From Paraburkholderia megapolitana (GTDB taxonomy: Bacteria > Pseudomonadota > Gammaproteobacteria > Burkholderiales > Burkholderiaceae), in contig NZ_CP041743.1 of assembly GCF_007556815.1 (NCBI RefSeq), forward strand, positions 2,205,001 through 2,269,000: a stretch of 64,000 nucleotides of DNA. Direction: 5' to 3'. A program made the translations under genes and the position numbers. The notes under the pieces are model-generated. The model was not told the origin of the DNA. It saw nothing but the letters and a program-made list of their open reading frames with translations, and made no database searches. Each line of letters starts with the position of its first letter. The first letter of the stretch is position 1. Shown here piece after piece: positions 11,378-20,585 of this stretch.

Positions 11378-12490
11378 TCAACCCTTTTTGATGTTCGAAT
11401 GAACACTGGGAGGGTCGACGGGCGTTCCCGACGCAGGCTCCAGTTCGCCCGCCACTGCGATCTGGTCGCGGCCGAGCACTTTCGCCCGATAAAGGCTGCG
11501 GTCCGCTTCGAGCAGCCACGCGTGATAGTCGGAGCCGTCCGGCGGACAGGGCGCGATGCCGATGCTGATCGTGAACGGCGACACGACGTGTTCCTGCTTC
11601 GTTTTCTCGCGGACCGCATGGAGCAACCGGGTCGCGATTGCGCGCGCCTCGGTCAGCGACGCATCGGGCAAGACGACGCCGAACTCTTCACCGCCGTAAC
11701 GCCCGATGCTGTCGCTGTGCCTGAATTCGTCGCGCAGCATGTCCGCGAACGACTGCAACACCGTATCGCCGGCGAGATGGCCGCGCGAGTCGTTGATCTG
11801 CTTGAAGTGATCGAGATCGATCAGCAGCAGGCAGGACGTGAGGCGCTGCGTGTTGCAGCGCTCGAATTCCGCGGCGAGTCGCTCCTCCCAGTAGCGCCGG
11901 TTGAGCAGGCCCGTGAGTCCGTCGGTGCGACTCAGATGCTCGAGCGTTCGGGTCTGTGCGGCGAGCTTGCGCGACATCCGGTACACGGACCAGCCGAGCG
12001 CGAGCGGATACAGCACGAGAACCGGCAGGCAGGCTATGACGATGTGCATCTGCGATTGCGGCGCGAGGACGAAGCCGAGCGTCGCGATACCGATCGCCGC
12101 GCCCACCAGATTCGCGGCGACGCCACGCAGAAAGAGCCGCAATCCGCCGGACGCAATGTTGTTCATGCTCAGCATGCTGAGCATCAGCACGCCGGGCAGC
12201 AGGTTGAAGCGGATCGCGACGAGCCAGAATCCGCCGAACACGGCATCGACCATCAGATTGCGCTGTTCGCTGCGATACGGCACGGCGCCTGCCAGCGCGG
12301 CGTAGCGTGCGAGATGCGGCCAGACGAAGCCGTACAACAGCAGTAGTGCCCATAGCAGCGGGCCGTGATGCAGTTGCAGGAATACCGGGGCGATGGAAAT
12401 GAAGCCGAGCGCGAGCCCCGCCGTGCGCAAGCGATAGATGCGCTGGACGAATCGTTTGCCCTTTTTCGCCGCGTATTCCATGTCTGACAT
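11378..12490 (-). CDS. MASE2-GGDEF diguanylate cyclase
   Basis: A 370-residue inner-membrane diguanylate cyclase that makes cyclic di-GMP from two GTP. Residues about 15-180 form a multi-helix MASE2 sensor (RIYRLRTAGLALGFISIAP), as in DgcC/AdrA. Residues about 190-345 form the GGDEF domain with an intact active-site GGEEF and the inhibitory I-site RHSD eight residues before it. A proline-rich tail ends the protein. Output is likely cell-surface or biofilm control. It stands alone with no linked phosphodiesterase. An alternative ATG three codons downstream is possible. Confidence 0.92.
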   Translation of the reverse strand: MSDMEYAAKKGKRFVQRIYRLRTAGLALGFISIAPVFLQLHHGPLLWALLLLYGFVWPHLARYAALAGAVPYRSEQRNLMVDAVFGGFWLVAIRFNLLPGVLMLSMLSMNNIASGGLRLFLRGVAANLVGAAIGIATLGFVLAPQSQMHIVIACLPVLVLYPLALGWSVYRMSRKLAAQTRTLEHLSRTDGLTGLLNRRYWEERLAAEFERCNTQRLTSCLLLIDLDHFKQINDSRGHLAGDTVLQSFADMLRDEFRHSDSIGRYGGEEFGVVLPDASLTEARAIATRLLHAVREKTKQEHVVSPFTISIGIAPCPPDGSDYHAWLLEADRSLYRAKVLGRDQIAVAGELEPASGTPVDPPSVHSNIKKG

Positions 12491-12685
12491 CGATCAGGCG
12501 CACACGAGTGGATCGCCGCGTCGGCGAATCGTCGTTTGCTCGTGGGTTGTTTCAGCAGAGTGATGCGGACCGGGTGTAGCCGCTGTACCAGCGGTTACGC
12601 CAGATGAGCCTGGCAAGCCTGATAATCGGTGAGCCGGCGAACGATGGTATCAGTAACCGCGATCCGGCGAACGACCTGCGCCGCG

Positions 12686-13651
12686 CTATCCCGCGAGGCT
12701 GCGGAACCGTTCGCGGTATTGCATCGGCGTCGCGCCGATGCGCTTCATGAAGATCGCACGCATGCGGTCGGCGGTGCCGAAGCCGCAGTCGTAGGCGACG
12801 GCTTTCAACACGCCGTCGCTACTTTCCAGCAGCTTGCGCGCGGCGTCCATGCGGGCGCGTTCCACGAATTCGTGCGGCGTGACGCCGGTTTCCTCGACGA
12901 AGACGCGCGCGAAGTTGCGCGCGCTCATGCCGGCGACATCGGCAAGCTCCCGAACCGTAAAGCGCTCGCGGATGTGTTCCATCACGTGGCGCTGGACCTT
13001 CGCGACTGGCGAGGCGTCGTCGGTGGGGGCGGTCAGATACGGGCTGAACTGGGACTGGCCGCCTTGCCGCTGGGCGAACACCACGAGCCGTTTTGCCACC
13101 GCGAGCGCGAGCCGCGGCCCGTGATCTTCGGCGACCAGCGCCAGCGAAAGATCGATCCCGGCCGTCACACCCGCCGACGTTACCAACCGGTCATCGCGCA
13201 GATAGATCCGGTCGAAGTCGACCTGCGCGCGCGGAAACTGGTCGGCGAGCTGTCGCGCATGCTGCCAGTGCGTGGTGACGCGACGTCCATCGAGCAACCC
13301 CGCATGTCCGAGCGCGAACGCACCGGTGCAGACCGAGCCGTAGAGCGCGCTGCGCGCAGCCGCCTGCACGATCCACGCGGTCAGACGCGCATCGGGCTGC
13401 GCGACCGGTAACGCCGGTCCGCCCGCGACGAGCACGAGATCGAAACGCTGCGGCACTTCGTCGAAGGTGCTGTCGGCCACGATGGCAAGCCCGTTCGATG
13501 CGCGCAGCACGCCTCGTTCAGGACCGACGACCGTGACGGCGTAATGCTCGCCGGCAGGCAGAAAGCCATTGGCTTCGCTGAAAACATCGAGCGGACCGGC
13601 GACGTCGAGCGCCTGTACGCCGGGAAAGATCGCGATGGCTACGCTGCGCAT
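12686..13651 (-). CDS. GlxA-family regulator, DJ-1/PfpI plus AraC domains
   Basis: A 321-residue regulator. Residues 1 to about 180 are a DJ-1/PfpI-like domain (starts MRSVAIAIFPGVQALDVAGP) with a cysteine in the nucleophile-elbow context YGSVCTGAFALG. Residues about 215-318 are an AraC-type double helix-turn-helix (ELADVAGMSARNFARVF). GlxA-like proteins usually activate catabolic genes for amino or quaternary-amine compounds (for example GbdR, ArgR and CdhR in Pseudomonas). The nearby plus-strand genes are possible but unproven targets. Confidence 0.9.
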   Translation of the reverse strand: MRSVAIAIFPGVQALDVAGPLDVFSEANGFLPAGEHYAVTVVGPERGVLRASNGLAIVADSTFDEVPQRFDLVLVAGGPALPVAQPDARLTAWIVQAAARSALYGSVCTGAFALGHAGLLDGRRVTTHWQHARQLADQFPRAQVDFDRIYLRDDRLVTSAGVTAGIDLSLALVAEDHGPRLALAVAKRLVVFAQRQGGQSQFSPYLTAPTDDASPVAKVQRHVMEHIRERFTVRELADVAGMSARNFARVFVEETGVTPHEFVERARMDAARKLLESSDGVLKAVAYDCGFGTADRMRAIFMKRIGATPMQYRERFRSLAG

Positions 13652-13791
13652 TCGAGGGTCTCGTCAGAGGGCGGGGTAGGCAAAAAAGCGCTATCGGCAG
13701 TGTTTGCCGTGCGGTTGGCAGTGTTGCACGGTTCGCCGGCGTTGTCCGCAGGCGGGCGATTGCCAATACTGAACGCATCGCCCCTTCACGG

Positions 13792-14007
13792 ATGAACGCC
13801 ATGAAAAAGCATCTCAGGACAGGAATGCGCAGCGCGCTTGCGGCTGAGCGTCGGGTACATCGCGCGCGACGGTTGGTGCTCGCCGCATCGTCCGCCGATG
13901 CCGATCGCGCAAACGCCGCGCACGCGCGCCAGGAAGCGTTGCTCGACGAAGCACTCGCCGAGACGTTTCCGGCCAGCGATCCCATTTCGCCGAGTTATAT
14001 CGGCTGA
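13792..14007 (+). CDS. Small protein with C-terminal ETFPASDP motif
   Basis: A 71-residue basic protein ending in LDEALAETFPASDPISPSYIG. An acidic helix followed by E-T-F-P-A-S-D-P recurs at the ends of many short uncharacterised proteobacterial proteins, which argues that this frame is a real gene. It begins MNAMKKHLRTG; the second ATG, three codons on, is an alternative. No function is known. It lies 63 bases upstream of the HD-domain gene in the same direction and may be cotranscribed. Confidence 0.65.
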   Translation: MNAMKKHLRTGMRSALAAERRVHRARRLVLAASSADADRANAAHARQEALLDEALAETFPASDPISPSYIG

Positions 14008-14069
14008 TCGAATGCGCGTTGCGCGGCTACCGCCCGATGCGCGATCTTTTCCCTATCGAGGACACTCAC

Positions 14070-14711
14070 ATGGCAACGACCATTGCAGGCATCAAGATTC
14101 CGGACAGCATCATGGCGCGCGAAGCAACCGATCTCGTGCGCGACACGGAAACCGATTTGCTGTTTCATCATTCGCGACGCGTGTTTCTGTTCGGCGCATT
14201 GACCGGCGAGCGCAAGGCACTCAAGTACGATCCGGAGCTTCTGTACATCGGCGCGATGTTTCATGACATGGGACTCGTCGAGCCGTATAGCAGCAAGGAC
14301 GAACGCTTCGAGGTGGACGGTGCGAATGCCGCGCGCGATTTTCTGCTGCGGCATGGCATCGCCGAAACGGACATCGAGCAGGTCTGGGACGCGATTGCGT
14401 TGCATACGACGCCGGGCATTCCGAAGCACAAGAAGCCGGTCGTCGCGCTGGTCACCGCGGGTGTCGAGATGGACGTGCTCGGTCTCGCGTATCACGACTT
14501 CACGCAGGAGCAGCGCGATCAGGTGACGCACGCCCATCCGCGCGGCGAGGGCTTCAAGGAAGGCATTATCGATGCCTTCGCTCAAGGGACGATACACAAG
14601 CCAGAGACGACCTTCGGCAACGTGAAGGCGGACGTTCTGGCGCTGAAGGACCCGCATTATCACCGCGGCAACTTCTGCTCGATCATTCTTGGCTCGGCGT
14701 GGAAGCAGTGA
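14070..14711 (+). CDS. HD-domain hydrolase, cyanamide-hydratase-like
   Basis: A 213-residue protein starting at MATTIAGIKIPDS, with a GAGGA site upstream. The metal-binding HD motif is seen as LLFHHSRRVF, then MFHDMGLVE near residue 73, with a later Asp in GVEMDVLG. The layout resembles the small HD proteins related to fungal cyanamide hydratase, and similar proteins are common in Burkholderiaceae. It is likely a metal-dependent hydrolase or hydratase of a small nitrogen compound. The substrate is unknown. The divergent GlxA-type regulator nearby could control it. Confidence 0.8.
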   Translation: MATTIAGIKIPDSIMAREATDLVRDTETDLLFHHSRRVFLFGALTGERKALKYDPELLYIGAMFHDMGLVEPYSSKDERFEVDGANAARDFLLRHGIAETDIEQVWDAIALHTTPGIPKHKKPVVALVTAGVEMDVLGLAYHDFTQEQRDQVTHAHPRGEGFKEGIIDAFAQGTIHKPETTFGNVKADVLALKDPHYHRGNFCSIILGSAWKQ

Positions 14712-14747
14712 TACTAGTAGCGCTCACGCCGCGCCCGTGCGTGGGCA

Positions 14748-15938
14748 TCAACCCGGCACAGCCGGGATCAGCCGCAGGCGCGTGATTTCCGAGGGCGCGC
14801 CCAGACGCTTGGGCGGTCCCCAGTAGCCGGTGCCGCGGCTCGTGTAGACCCACAGTCCGTTCAGTCGTGCGAGCCCTGCGGTGAACGGCTGCTGGAAGCG
14901 CACGAAGAAATTCCACGGGAAGAACTGGCCGCCGTGCGTGTGGCCGGAGAGTTGCAGCGTGAAACCGGCATCGGCGGCGGCGTCCGCTGTGCGCGGCTGA
15001 TGCGCGAGCAGCACCTTGATGCGCACGTCGGACGGTGCGCCCAACAACGCGCCGGCTGGATCGCTGCGATGCGCGGGGTCGAAATGTCCGGCCGAATAAT
15101 CGGTCACGCCCGCGATCACGAGCTGCGCGTCGTTATGGTCGATGACTTCGTGCTCGTTCATCAGCACGCGCAGGCCAAGACGCTGAAACTCGGCGATCCA
15201 TGCATCGGCACCCGCGTAGTACTCGTGATTGCCGGTGACCAGATACGCGCCGTGCCGCGCGGTGAGGCGCGACAACGGACGTGTGTGTTCGGTCAACTGC
15301 TCGACGCTGCCGTCGACGACATCGCCCGTCACCGCAATCAGATCCGGCTTCAGACGGTTCACCGCATCGACGATCGCATCGACATAGCGGCCTTTGATCG
15401 TCGGGCCGACATGGATGTCGCTGATCTGCACGATCGTGAAGCCGTCGAGTGCGTTCGGTAGATCGTCGATCGGCACGTCGATCGTGACGACGCGGGCGCG
15501 TCGGCGGGCATTGAAAAATCCCACTGCTGTAGACAGCAGGGCGAGCAACGGAACCGCGGCCGCGCTGTTCGTGCGCCAGTGTGCGAGCGCGATCGTGTGC
15601 GGCCAGATTGCGTCGACGGTTAGCAGCGAGGCGAGCAGCAGATCGCGCACGAACGTCAGCACCAGCAGCGACGAAAAGAAGCCCATCGGCATCAGACCGA
15701 GCCATGCCAGCCGGTCGCCGAGCTTGGGTCGCGTCACGGTAATGCTTCGCGCGAGCATGCCGAGCGGAATCAGCAGACACGACAGCACGAGATAGAGCGC
15801 GGCAAGCCAGTGCCAGGTGCCGCCGACCGGAAGATCCGGAATCAGGCGAAAACCGACATAGACGTGAAACAGGATGCCGATGAGGATCAAGCGGATGAAG
15901 AACTGCGAAAAGCGGCGCATAAGGGAGGCAGCAGACAA
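14748..15938 (-). CDS. Membrane-anchored metallophosphoesterase, YkuE/YaeI-like
   Basis: A 396-residue protein. The first about 130 residues hold four or five membrane helices, and the catalytic domain follows from about residue 150. All calcineurin-like metal motifs are present: QISDIHVGP, TGDVVDG, TGNHEYY, LLAHQP and SGHTHGGQFFP. Relatives such as E. coli YaeI and Bacillus YkuE are phosphodiesterases, some acting on lipid substrates. The active domain probably faces the periplasm. It converges with the HD-domain gene and appears monocistronic. Confidence 0.88.
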   Translation of the reverse strand: MSAASLMRRFSQFFIRLILIGILFHVYVGFRLIPDLPVGGTWHWLAALYLVLSCLLIPLGMLARSITVTRPKLGDRLAWLGLMPMGFFSSLLVLTFVRDLLLASLLTVDAIWPHTIALAHWRTNSAAAVPLLALLSTAVGFFNARRRARVVTIDVPIDDLPNALDGFTIVQISDIHVGPTIKGRYVDAIVDAVNRLKPDLIAVTGDVVDGSVEQLTEHTRPLSRLTARHGAYLVTGNHEYYAGADAWIAEFQRLGLRVLMNEHEVIDHNDAQLVIAGVTDYSAGHFDPAHRSDPAGALLGAPSDVRIKVLLAHQPRTADAAADAGFTLQLSGHTHGGQFFPWNFFVRFQQPFTAGLARLNGLWVYTSRGTGYWGPPKRLGAPSEITRLRLIPAVPG

Positions 15939-16265
15939 GAAGGGCGGCAGTGCACCGGTACAGCAGGGGCTGACCGGCGGTCCATTCTACCGGCACTTGC
16001 CGGCGGCCGCTGAACGCCCGGTGGGCGGGGTTCTGGCGGTGTTTGCGCCGTTTTTGATGAGCGCTACCGGGTCTGGGGCGCACGGCGCAGTAGTGTTCTA
16101 CGTGGCGCAACTGATCGACTGACGCGCTTGCCGGGCCGCCGCAATCGAAGCGCAAGTTCGTGCGTCGTTGGGCGAACCTTCCGGCGCGATAATGTCGCGT
16201 GTGTTTTCCTTTGCTGATAGCCCACGCCGACGCGCGCATACGTGTGTGCCGACGACGATTACTTC
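15939..16265. other. Divergent promoter region of metallophosphoesterase and alkB-like genes
   Basis: About 330 bases between two divergently transcribed genes, expected to carry both promoters. No tRNA, repeat or operator with clear symmetry was recognised. Confidence 0.45.
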
Positions 16266-16874
16266 ATGCCGATGCTTGACCTGTTCGACGATTTGCCCAC
16301 CCCCGATGTGGCCTGGTTGCCCGACTGGCTCACTGCCGATACCGCCGCGCAATTTCTTGCGCGCGTGGCCAGCGAAGTTGCGTGGAAGCAAGACACGATG
16401 GGCACGCCGGCGGGCCGCATACCGTTACCGCGCCTCACTGCCTGGCAGGGTGAACCGGATGCCGTCTACACGTACTCGGGTATTCGCAACGTGCCTGACC
16501 GCTGGACGCCGGCGGTCGCCGAACTGAAATCGGCTGCCGAAGCTGCCAGCGGTGCGCGCTTTAACAGCGTGCTCTTGAACCGATATCGTCAGGGCAACGA
16601 CAGCATGGGCTGGCACGCGGACGCCGAGCCGGAACTGGGTGCGCAACCGGTGATCGCCTCGGTGAGTCTCGGGGTGGCGCGCCGTTTCGATCTGCGTCAT
16701 AACGCAACCGGTGTCGTTCAGTCGTTTCAGTTGAAGGGCGGCAGTTTGCTGGTGATGCGCGGCAGGACGCAGGCGGAATGGCGGCATCGCGTGCCGAAGG
16801 AGCCGAATGTGCAGGGTGAGCGGATCAATCTGACGTTTCGCTGGGTCACGCCACGCAGTTTTCCGCAGCGCTAG
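16266..16874 (+). CDS. AlkB-like 2-oxoglutarate/Fe(II) dioxygenase
   Basis: About 202 residues from MPMLDLFDD; an ATG two codons downstream is equally possible, as no strong ribosome-binding site separates them. It is an AlkB-type nucleic acid demethylase. The iron ligands are in GWHADAEPELG (His and Asp) and EWRHRVPK (His). The 2-oxoglutarate-binding arginines are in RINLTFRWV, and NRYRQGNDSMGWHAD is typical of the ALKBH2/3-like branch. It likely repairs 1-methyladenine or 3-methylcytosine damage in DNA or RNA. It converges with the mdc operon. Confidence 0.9.
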   Translation: MPMLDLFDDLPTPDVAWLPDWLTADTAAQFLARVASEVAWKQDTMGTPAGRIPLPRLTAWQGEPDAVYTYSGIRNVPDRWTPAVAELKSAAEAASGARFNSVLLNRYRQGNDSMGWHADAEPELGAQPVIASVSLGVARRFDLRHNATGVVQSFQLKGGSLLVMRGRTQAEWRHRVPKEPNVQGERINLTFRWVTPRSFPQR

Positions 16875-16908
16875 TTAAATTTATAAAAAATATAAGAAAT
16901 TTAATTAG
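16871..16908. terminator. AT-rich bidirectional terminator between alkB-like gene and mdcH
   Basis: A 12-bp inverted repeat (CTAGTTAAATTT with AAATTTAATTAG, one G-T wobble) around a 14-base A-rich loop sits between two convergent genes. It starts within the alkB-like stop region. Both strands carry T-rich tracts. Its low GC stands out against the flanking genes. Confidence 0.65.
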
Positions 16909-16929
16909 TTTATGCGCATAACGATCTTG

Positions 16930-17865
16930 CTACGCGATCGCGTCGAGCCGGCGGCGGATCGTTGCCGCTAGCGCATCGAAGCCGGTCGCACTGGCTGCGA
17001 GCGCCGGTGTCTCGGGAAAGCTTTCGCGAGCTATGTCGGTCAGCACCTGTCCGGGCGGCGCTTCGACGAACACCCGGGCGCCCATCTCATGCATGGCGGT
17101 CAATGCGTCGAACCAGCGGACCGTGTAGCGCATGTTGAGTGCGAGATCTTCGCGGATCGCATCGGCGGTGTAGAGGGGGCGCCCGCCACGATTGCCGACG
17201 TAGGTGCTGTGCGGTACGTGGAATGGAACGGTCGCGGCGTAGGCGAGCAGTTCGTCGGCGGCAGGTGCAAGTAGTTCGCAATGCGACGGAACGCCGACTG
17301 CGAGACGTGTCGCCTTGCGTGCGCCGTTCGCCAGTGCGCGTTCGATGAACGCTTCGAGCGCGTCGTCGGCACCCGCGATCACGATCTGGCGCAGCGCATT
17401 CACGTTGCCGACATATACGCGCGTATAGCCATCGTGTTCGTGCGTGAGGGCCAGTTGCTCGATCTGTGCTTCGTTGAGTCCCGACACGGCGGCAAGCCCA
17501 TAGCCCGACGGGTACGCGGCTTCCATCAACTGCGCGCGTCGGCGAACCATCCGCAGTGCGTCGTCGAAGGCGAGCGCGCCGCAACTGACCGCCGCTGCAT
17601 AGGCGCCGACCGACAGCCCTGCATTGAAGCGTGCCTGCAATTGTTCGCTAGCGAGTGCACGTACGGTAGCCACGCCTGCCACGACGAGTGCGATCTGCAC
17701 AGCAACCGTCGAGCGCAAGGCATCGTGCGTGTCGAGCGTCAGCACGTCGAGACCCAGCACCTGCGACGCTTCGTTCAACGTTGCGTCGACGCAGGCGCGT
17801 TGCGGCAGGCGATGCAGAAACCCCTCGCTTTGCGCACCCTGGCCGGGGAACAGATACGCGAGCAT
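16930..17865 (-). CDS. mdcH: Malonate decarboxylase epsilon subunit, malonyl-CoA:ACP transacylase
   Basis: 311 residues from MLAYLFPGQGAQ. The longer frame adds nine residues and would overlap mdcG. It has the FabD-like fold: the GQGAQ motif, nucleophile Ser in GLSVGAYAAAVS near residue 90 and the catalytic His in PSHCELLAP. MdcH moves malonyl from malonyl-CoA to the phosphoribosyl-dephospho-CoA arm of MdcC, priming the decarboxylase. Its ATG shares one base with the mdcG stop (TGATG), so the genes are translationally coupled. It is the last gene of the operon. Confidence 0.93.
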   Translation of the reverse strand: MLAYLFPGQGAQSEGFLHRLPQRACVDATLNEASQVLGLDVLTLDTHDALRSTVAVQIALVVAGVATVRALASEQLQARFNAGLSVGAYAAAVSCGALAFDDALRMVRRRAQLMEAAYPSGYGLAAVSGLNEAQIEQLALTHEHDGYTRVYVGNVNALRQIVIAGADDALEAFIERALANGARKATRLAVGVPSHCELLAPAADELLAYAATVPFHVPHSTYVGNRGGRPLYTADAIREDLALNMRYTVRWFDALTAMHEMGARVFVEAPPGQVLTDIARESFPETPALAASATGFDALAATIRRRLDAIA

Positions 17866-18566
17866 CACGCGACGCCGTAAGCGGCGCTCCACGGGTTGTC
17901 GATCAAATGCGGGCCGTGTGCGCTGCGTGCGAGCACGCGTGGTTTCCCGGCTGCATATTCCGCGAGCGCGATGCCGCCCGAAGGCGTTTCGAGTTGCGCG
18001 TCGACGCGTGTACCGCTGTGTTGTGCAGCGCGTTGCAGTTCGTCCAGTAGAAGCAGGGCATCGGCGCGCGACAACGGTTCGGGTACACGGATCAGCAGAT
18101 CGAGATCGCTCGTCGGCGTGACGGTGAGTGCGTGCGTTGCAAGTTCGAAGCTGGCGCTGCCCGTGGGCCCCCAGACGAACGTGTGCAGATAGCGCGCATC
18201 GTGACGCAGTGCGGCGAGTGCTACGAATGCAGGTAGCGCGTGTCGGCTCACCGGCAGCGTGAAGGACTCTGTGTCGAGGAGATCTTCAGGGGCGACGCAC
18301 TGTTCGATATCGAACGTTTTCGCCCACGTGCCGTAGCGCTGCGCACGGGTGATGCCGCGCAGTCCGACGGGTACCATGCCTTCCGTCGCAAGCGCACGCC
18401 GCACGACGGCGAACGGCGCGCGCCTCCATGCTTCGTGCACCCATTGCGGTTCGTCGTCGGTGTGCTGGATGTCTCGCAGGCGCAGCAGGTCGTGCGGCTG
18501 CAGGCCCGTTCGATGCACGGGCAATGAAGCATCGATTGCACACGGCACTACGGCGTGCGCGTACAT
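17865..18566 (-). CDS. mdcG: Phosphoribosyl-dephospho-CoA transferase (holo-ACP synthase)
   Basis: 233 residues from MYAHAVVPCA. MdcG attaches the 2'-(5''-triphosphoribosyl)-3'-dephospho-CoA group made by MdcB to the serine of the MdcC carrier protein. The nucleotidyltransferase acidic pair is visible in TPTSDLDLLIRV near residue 160. The C-terminus LIDNPWSAAYGVA is typical of the family. The start overlaps the mdcE stop by one base and its stop overlaps the mdcH start by one base. Confidence 0.92.
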   Translation of the reverse strand: MYAHAVVPCAIDASLPVHRTGLQPHDLLRLRDIQHTDDEPQWVHEAWRRAPFAVVRRALATEGMVPVGLRGITRAQRYGTWAKTFDIEQCVAPEDLLDTESFTLPVSRHALPAFVALAALRHDARYLHTFVWGPTGSASFELATHALTVTPTSDLDLLIRVPEPLSRADALLLLDELQRAAQHSGTRVDAQLETPSGGIALAEYAAGKPRVLARSAHGPHLIDNPWSAAYGVA

Positions 18567-19384
18567 CACACAGCATCCCACTGTTCGGCAAGCCGCCGTC
18601 GCACTTCGATCGACGCTGCGCGCGTCGTCTTCGCGTTAGCGGACTGCAGACGATGCGACAGATCGCGTGCACCTGTACGCGCGCTTTCAACCGAATCGAT
18701 CAACACCTGACGCACGCGTGCAATCTGCGCTTCGTCAGGTGCGTCCGCATCGATACCGTCGATCAGTTCATCGAGCAGCCCGAGCTTCGCAAACGACGCC
18801 ATCGAATACGACATCGGCACGATCGTTTCACCGAGCTTGTCGAGTTCCTCGACGGTGCGGCGCGTCACGCGCGCGGCGGCTTCGCGGCCCATCGCGTGAA
18901 CCATTGTGCCGGGCGCGTCGAGCGCGACGATCCGGTTCGCCTGATAGCCGTGCGCGAGGAACGCACCGGACATCGCCGGACCGACGATCAGCGCGATCAC
19001 CGGGTGACCTGCATCGCGCGCCGTCGCATAGGCGTCGACAGCGGCCGCACACGCTAGATGCACGCCGAGCATTTCCTCGCGATAGCCGTAAGCCTGGCTC
19101 TTCACGTCGACGATGGCGACGATCGGTCGCTTCGTTGCACGCTGTGCGTCCTCAGCGATCGCGTCGTGCACTGCGCGTGCGAGTTGCCAGCCTTGCAGGA
19201 GACCGACCACGTTATCGACGGCGCGTGGAAAGCGGTTGTCAGGATCGGGAACGACTGCGATAAAGCGCGCGTTGTTAGCGCCAAGCGGCGCATCCTGGTA
19301 CCACACGGGCGCGCTGCTCGCGGGCGTACCGGCGAGTGCGTGGAACCAGCGTGCGCCACGGGTTGTCGGGTTCGAGTCGTTCAC
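18566..19384 (-). CDS. mdcE: Malonate decarboxylase gamma subunit
   Basis: 272 residues, starting at a GTG (VNDSNPTTRG) whose GTGA overlaps the mdcD stop. The AAGGAGG five bases before it decides this start over an upstream ATG. MdcE and MdcD together form the malonyl-S-ACP decarboxylase, with a carboxyltransferase (crotonase-like) fold. Family segments include VPDPDNRFPRAVDN, VDVKSQAYGYREE and GPAMSGAFLAHGYQANR. Confidence 0.94.
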   Translation of the reverse strand: MNDSNPTTRGARWFHALAGTPASSAPVWYQDAPLGANNARFIAVVPDPDNRFPRAVDNVVGLLQGWQLARAVHDAIAEDAQRATKRPIVAIVDVKSQAYGYREEMLGVHLACAAAVDAYATARDAGHPVIALIVGPAMSGAFLAHGYQANRIVALDAPGTMVHAMGREAAARVTRRTVEELDKLGETIVPMSYSMASFAKLGLLDELIDGIDADAPDEAQIARVRQVLIDSVESARTGARDLSHRLQSANAKTTRAASIEVRRRLAEQWDAV

Positions 19385-20256
19385 ACGGCCTCCTTGCAAT
19401 TCGTGTTGAACATCGCGCGCATCGTTTCAGGTGTGATGGTTGCAGGATCGATGCGCATGAGTCGCGCGAGATATTCGTCGACCTGCGCGCTGCGCGGCAC
19501 AGAATGCGTACCGTCCGTACGAGGCGCGCTGGCCTTGCGCACGGCCGCGCGTATTGCATCGAGATCGTCGTCGACGAGGACATCCGCGAGCCCGGTCGCG
19601 ACGCGTTGTTCGCCGCCGATCAACTGCCAGATGCGTCGCTTGTCGCTTGCATCGAGTTCGTCGATGCCCGCTTCCTGTTCGATTACCTCGGGGCCGTTCA
19701 TGCCGAGCCGTCCCTGCTTCGTCACGATCAGTTGCGAGCACAACGCTGCCGCAAGCGACATGCCGCCGAAGCAGCCGACCATTCCCGCGATCACACCGAC
19801 CACCGGTACATACCGTCGCAGCGCGACGATCGCCGCCTGGATCTCTGCGATCACGGCGAGCCCGAGATTGGCTTCCTGCAATCGCACGCCACCGGTTTCG
19901 AACAGCACGACCGGGCGCACGAGATGGCCGCGTTCACAGTCACGCAAAGCAAGTTCGAGTGCGCCGGCGATCTTGCTGCCCGACACCTCGCCGATGCTGC
20001 CGCCCTGGAACGCGGGTTCGATCGCCGCGATCACCGACGGCGCACCGTCGATCGTGCCGCGCGCAATCACGACGCCGTCGTCGGCCTGGCAGACGACGCC
20101 CTGCAGCGGTAGCCACGGCGATTCGAGGCGATCGAACGGGCCGAGCAACTCGCGGAAGCTGTCGGGATCGAGCAGCGCACGAGCGCGTTCGCGGGCGGAC
20201 AGTTCGATGAAGCTTTCGCGCAGCAGCGGCGCGAGAAGGGCAGTGGCGGTGCTCAT
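19381..20256 (-). CDS. mdcD: Malonate decarboxylase beta subunit
   Basis: 291 residues. It is the partner of MdcE in decarboxylating malonyl-S-ACP to acetyl-S-ACP and CO2. Carboxyltransferase features include FETGGVRLQEANLG and GVIAGMVGCFGGMSLAA, the oxyanion-type glycine segment. It overlaps mdcC by four bases (ATGA) and its end encodes the ribosome-binding site of mdcE, showing strict cotranslation. Confidence 0.94.
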   Translation of the reverse strand: MSTATALLAPLLRESFIELSARERARALLDPDSFRELLGPFDRLESPWLPLQGVVCQADDGVVIARGTIDGAPSVIAAIEPAFQGGSIGEVSGSKIAGALELALRDCERGHLVRPVVLFETGGVRLQEANLGLAVIAEIQAAIVALRRYVPVVGVIAGMVGCFGGMSLAAALCSQLIVTKQGRLGMNGPEVIEQEAGIDELDASDKRRIWQLIGGEQRVATGLADVLVDDDLDAIRAAVRKASAPRTDGTHSVPRSAQVDEYLARLMRIDPATITPETMRAMFNTNCKEAV

Positions 20257-20585
20257 GGGCGTTGCTCCGGTGCGCCGCCTTGCGCGCTATCGGCAGCTTC
20301 TGCGGCTTCGGCGGCTTCCGCGAGCCGCAGCGCGACGACGCCCGGTGTCGCGCCGAAGTCGTTGATCTCGATCTGCGCGGCGCCGTCATAGCGCGTGAAG
20401 AAACGATCGAGCACGCTCTTCCAGATGTGGCTGTAGCCATCGACGCTGGTTCGCACGATCACGCTTGCCGTCATCGAAGCAGCCGGCGAGAGCAGCACTT
20501 CGAGATCGCCGGAGCCGACCACGCCCACATGCGCGCGTGCGGTGACGGCGCGTTGCGCCGGATAGTCGAATGTCAGATGTTCCAT
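20253..20585 (-). CDS. mdcC: Malonate decarboxylase acyl carrier protein (delta subunit)
   Basis: 110 residues. The dedicated acyl carrier protein of malonate decarboxylase. Ser25 in VVGSGDLEVLL matches the prosthetic-group attachment serine of Klebsiella MdcC. Its N-terminus overlaps mdcB by 13 bases. The C-terminal tail is alanine- and glutamate-rich and slightly longer than usual. Confidence 0.95.
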   Translation of the reverse strand: MEHLTFDYPAQRAVTARAHVGVVGSGDLEVLLSPAASMTASVIVRTSVDGYSHIWKSVLDRFFTRYDGAAQIEINDFGATPGVVALRLAEAAEAAEAADSAQGGAPEQRP

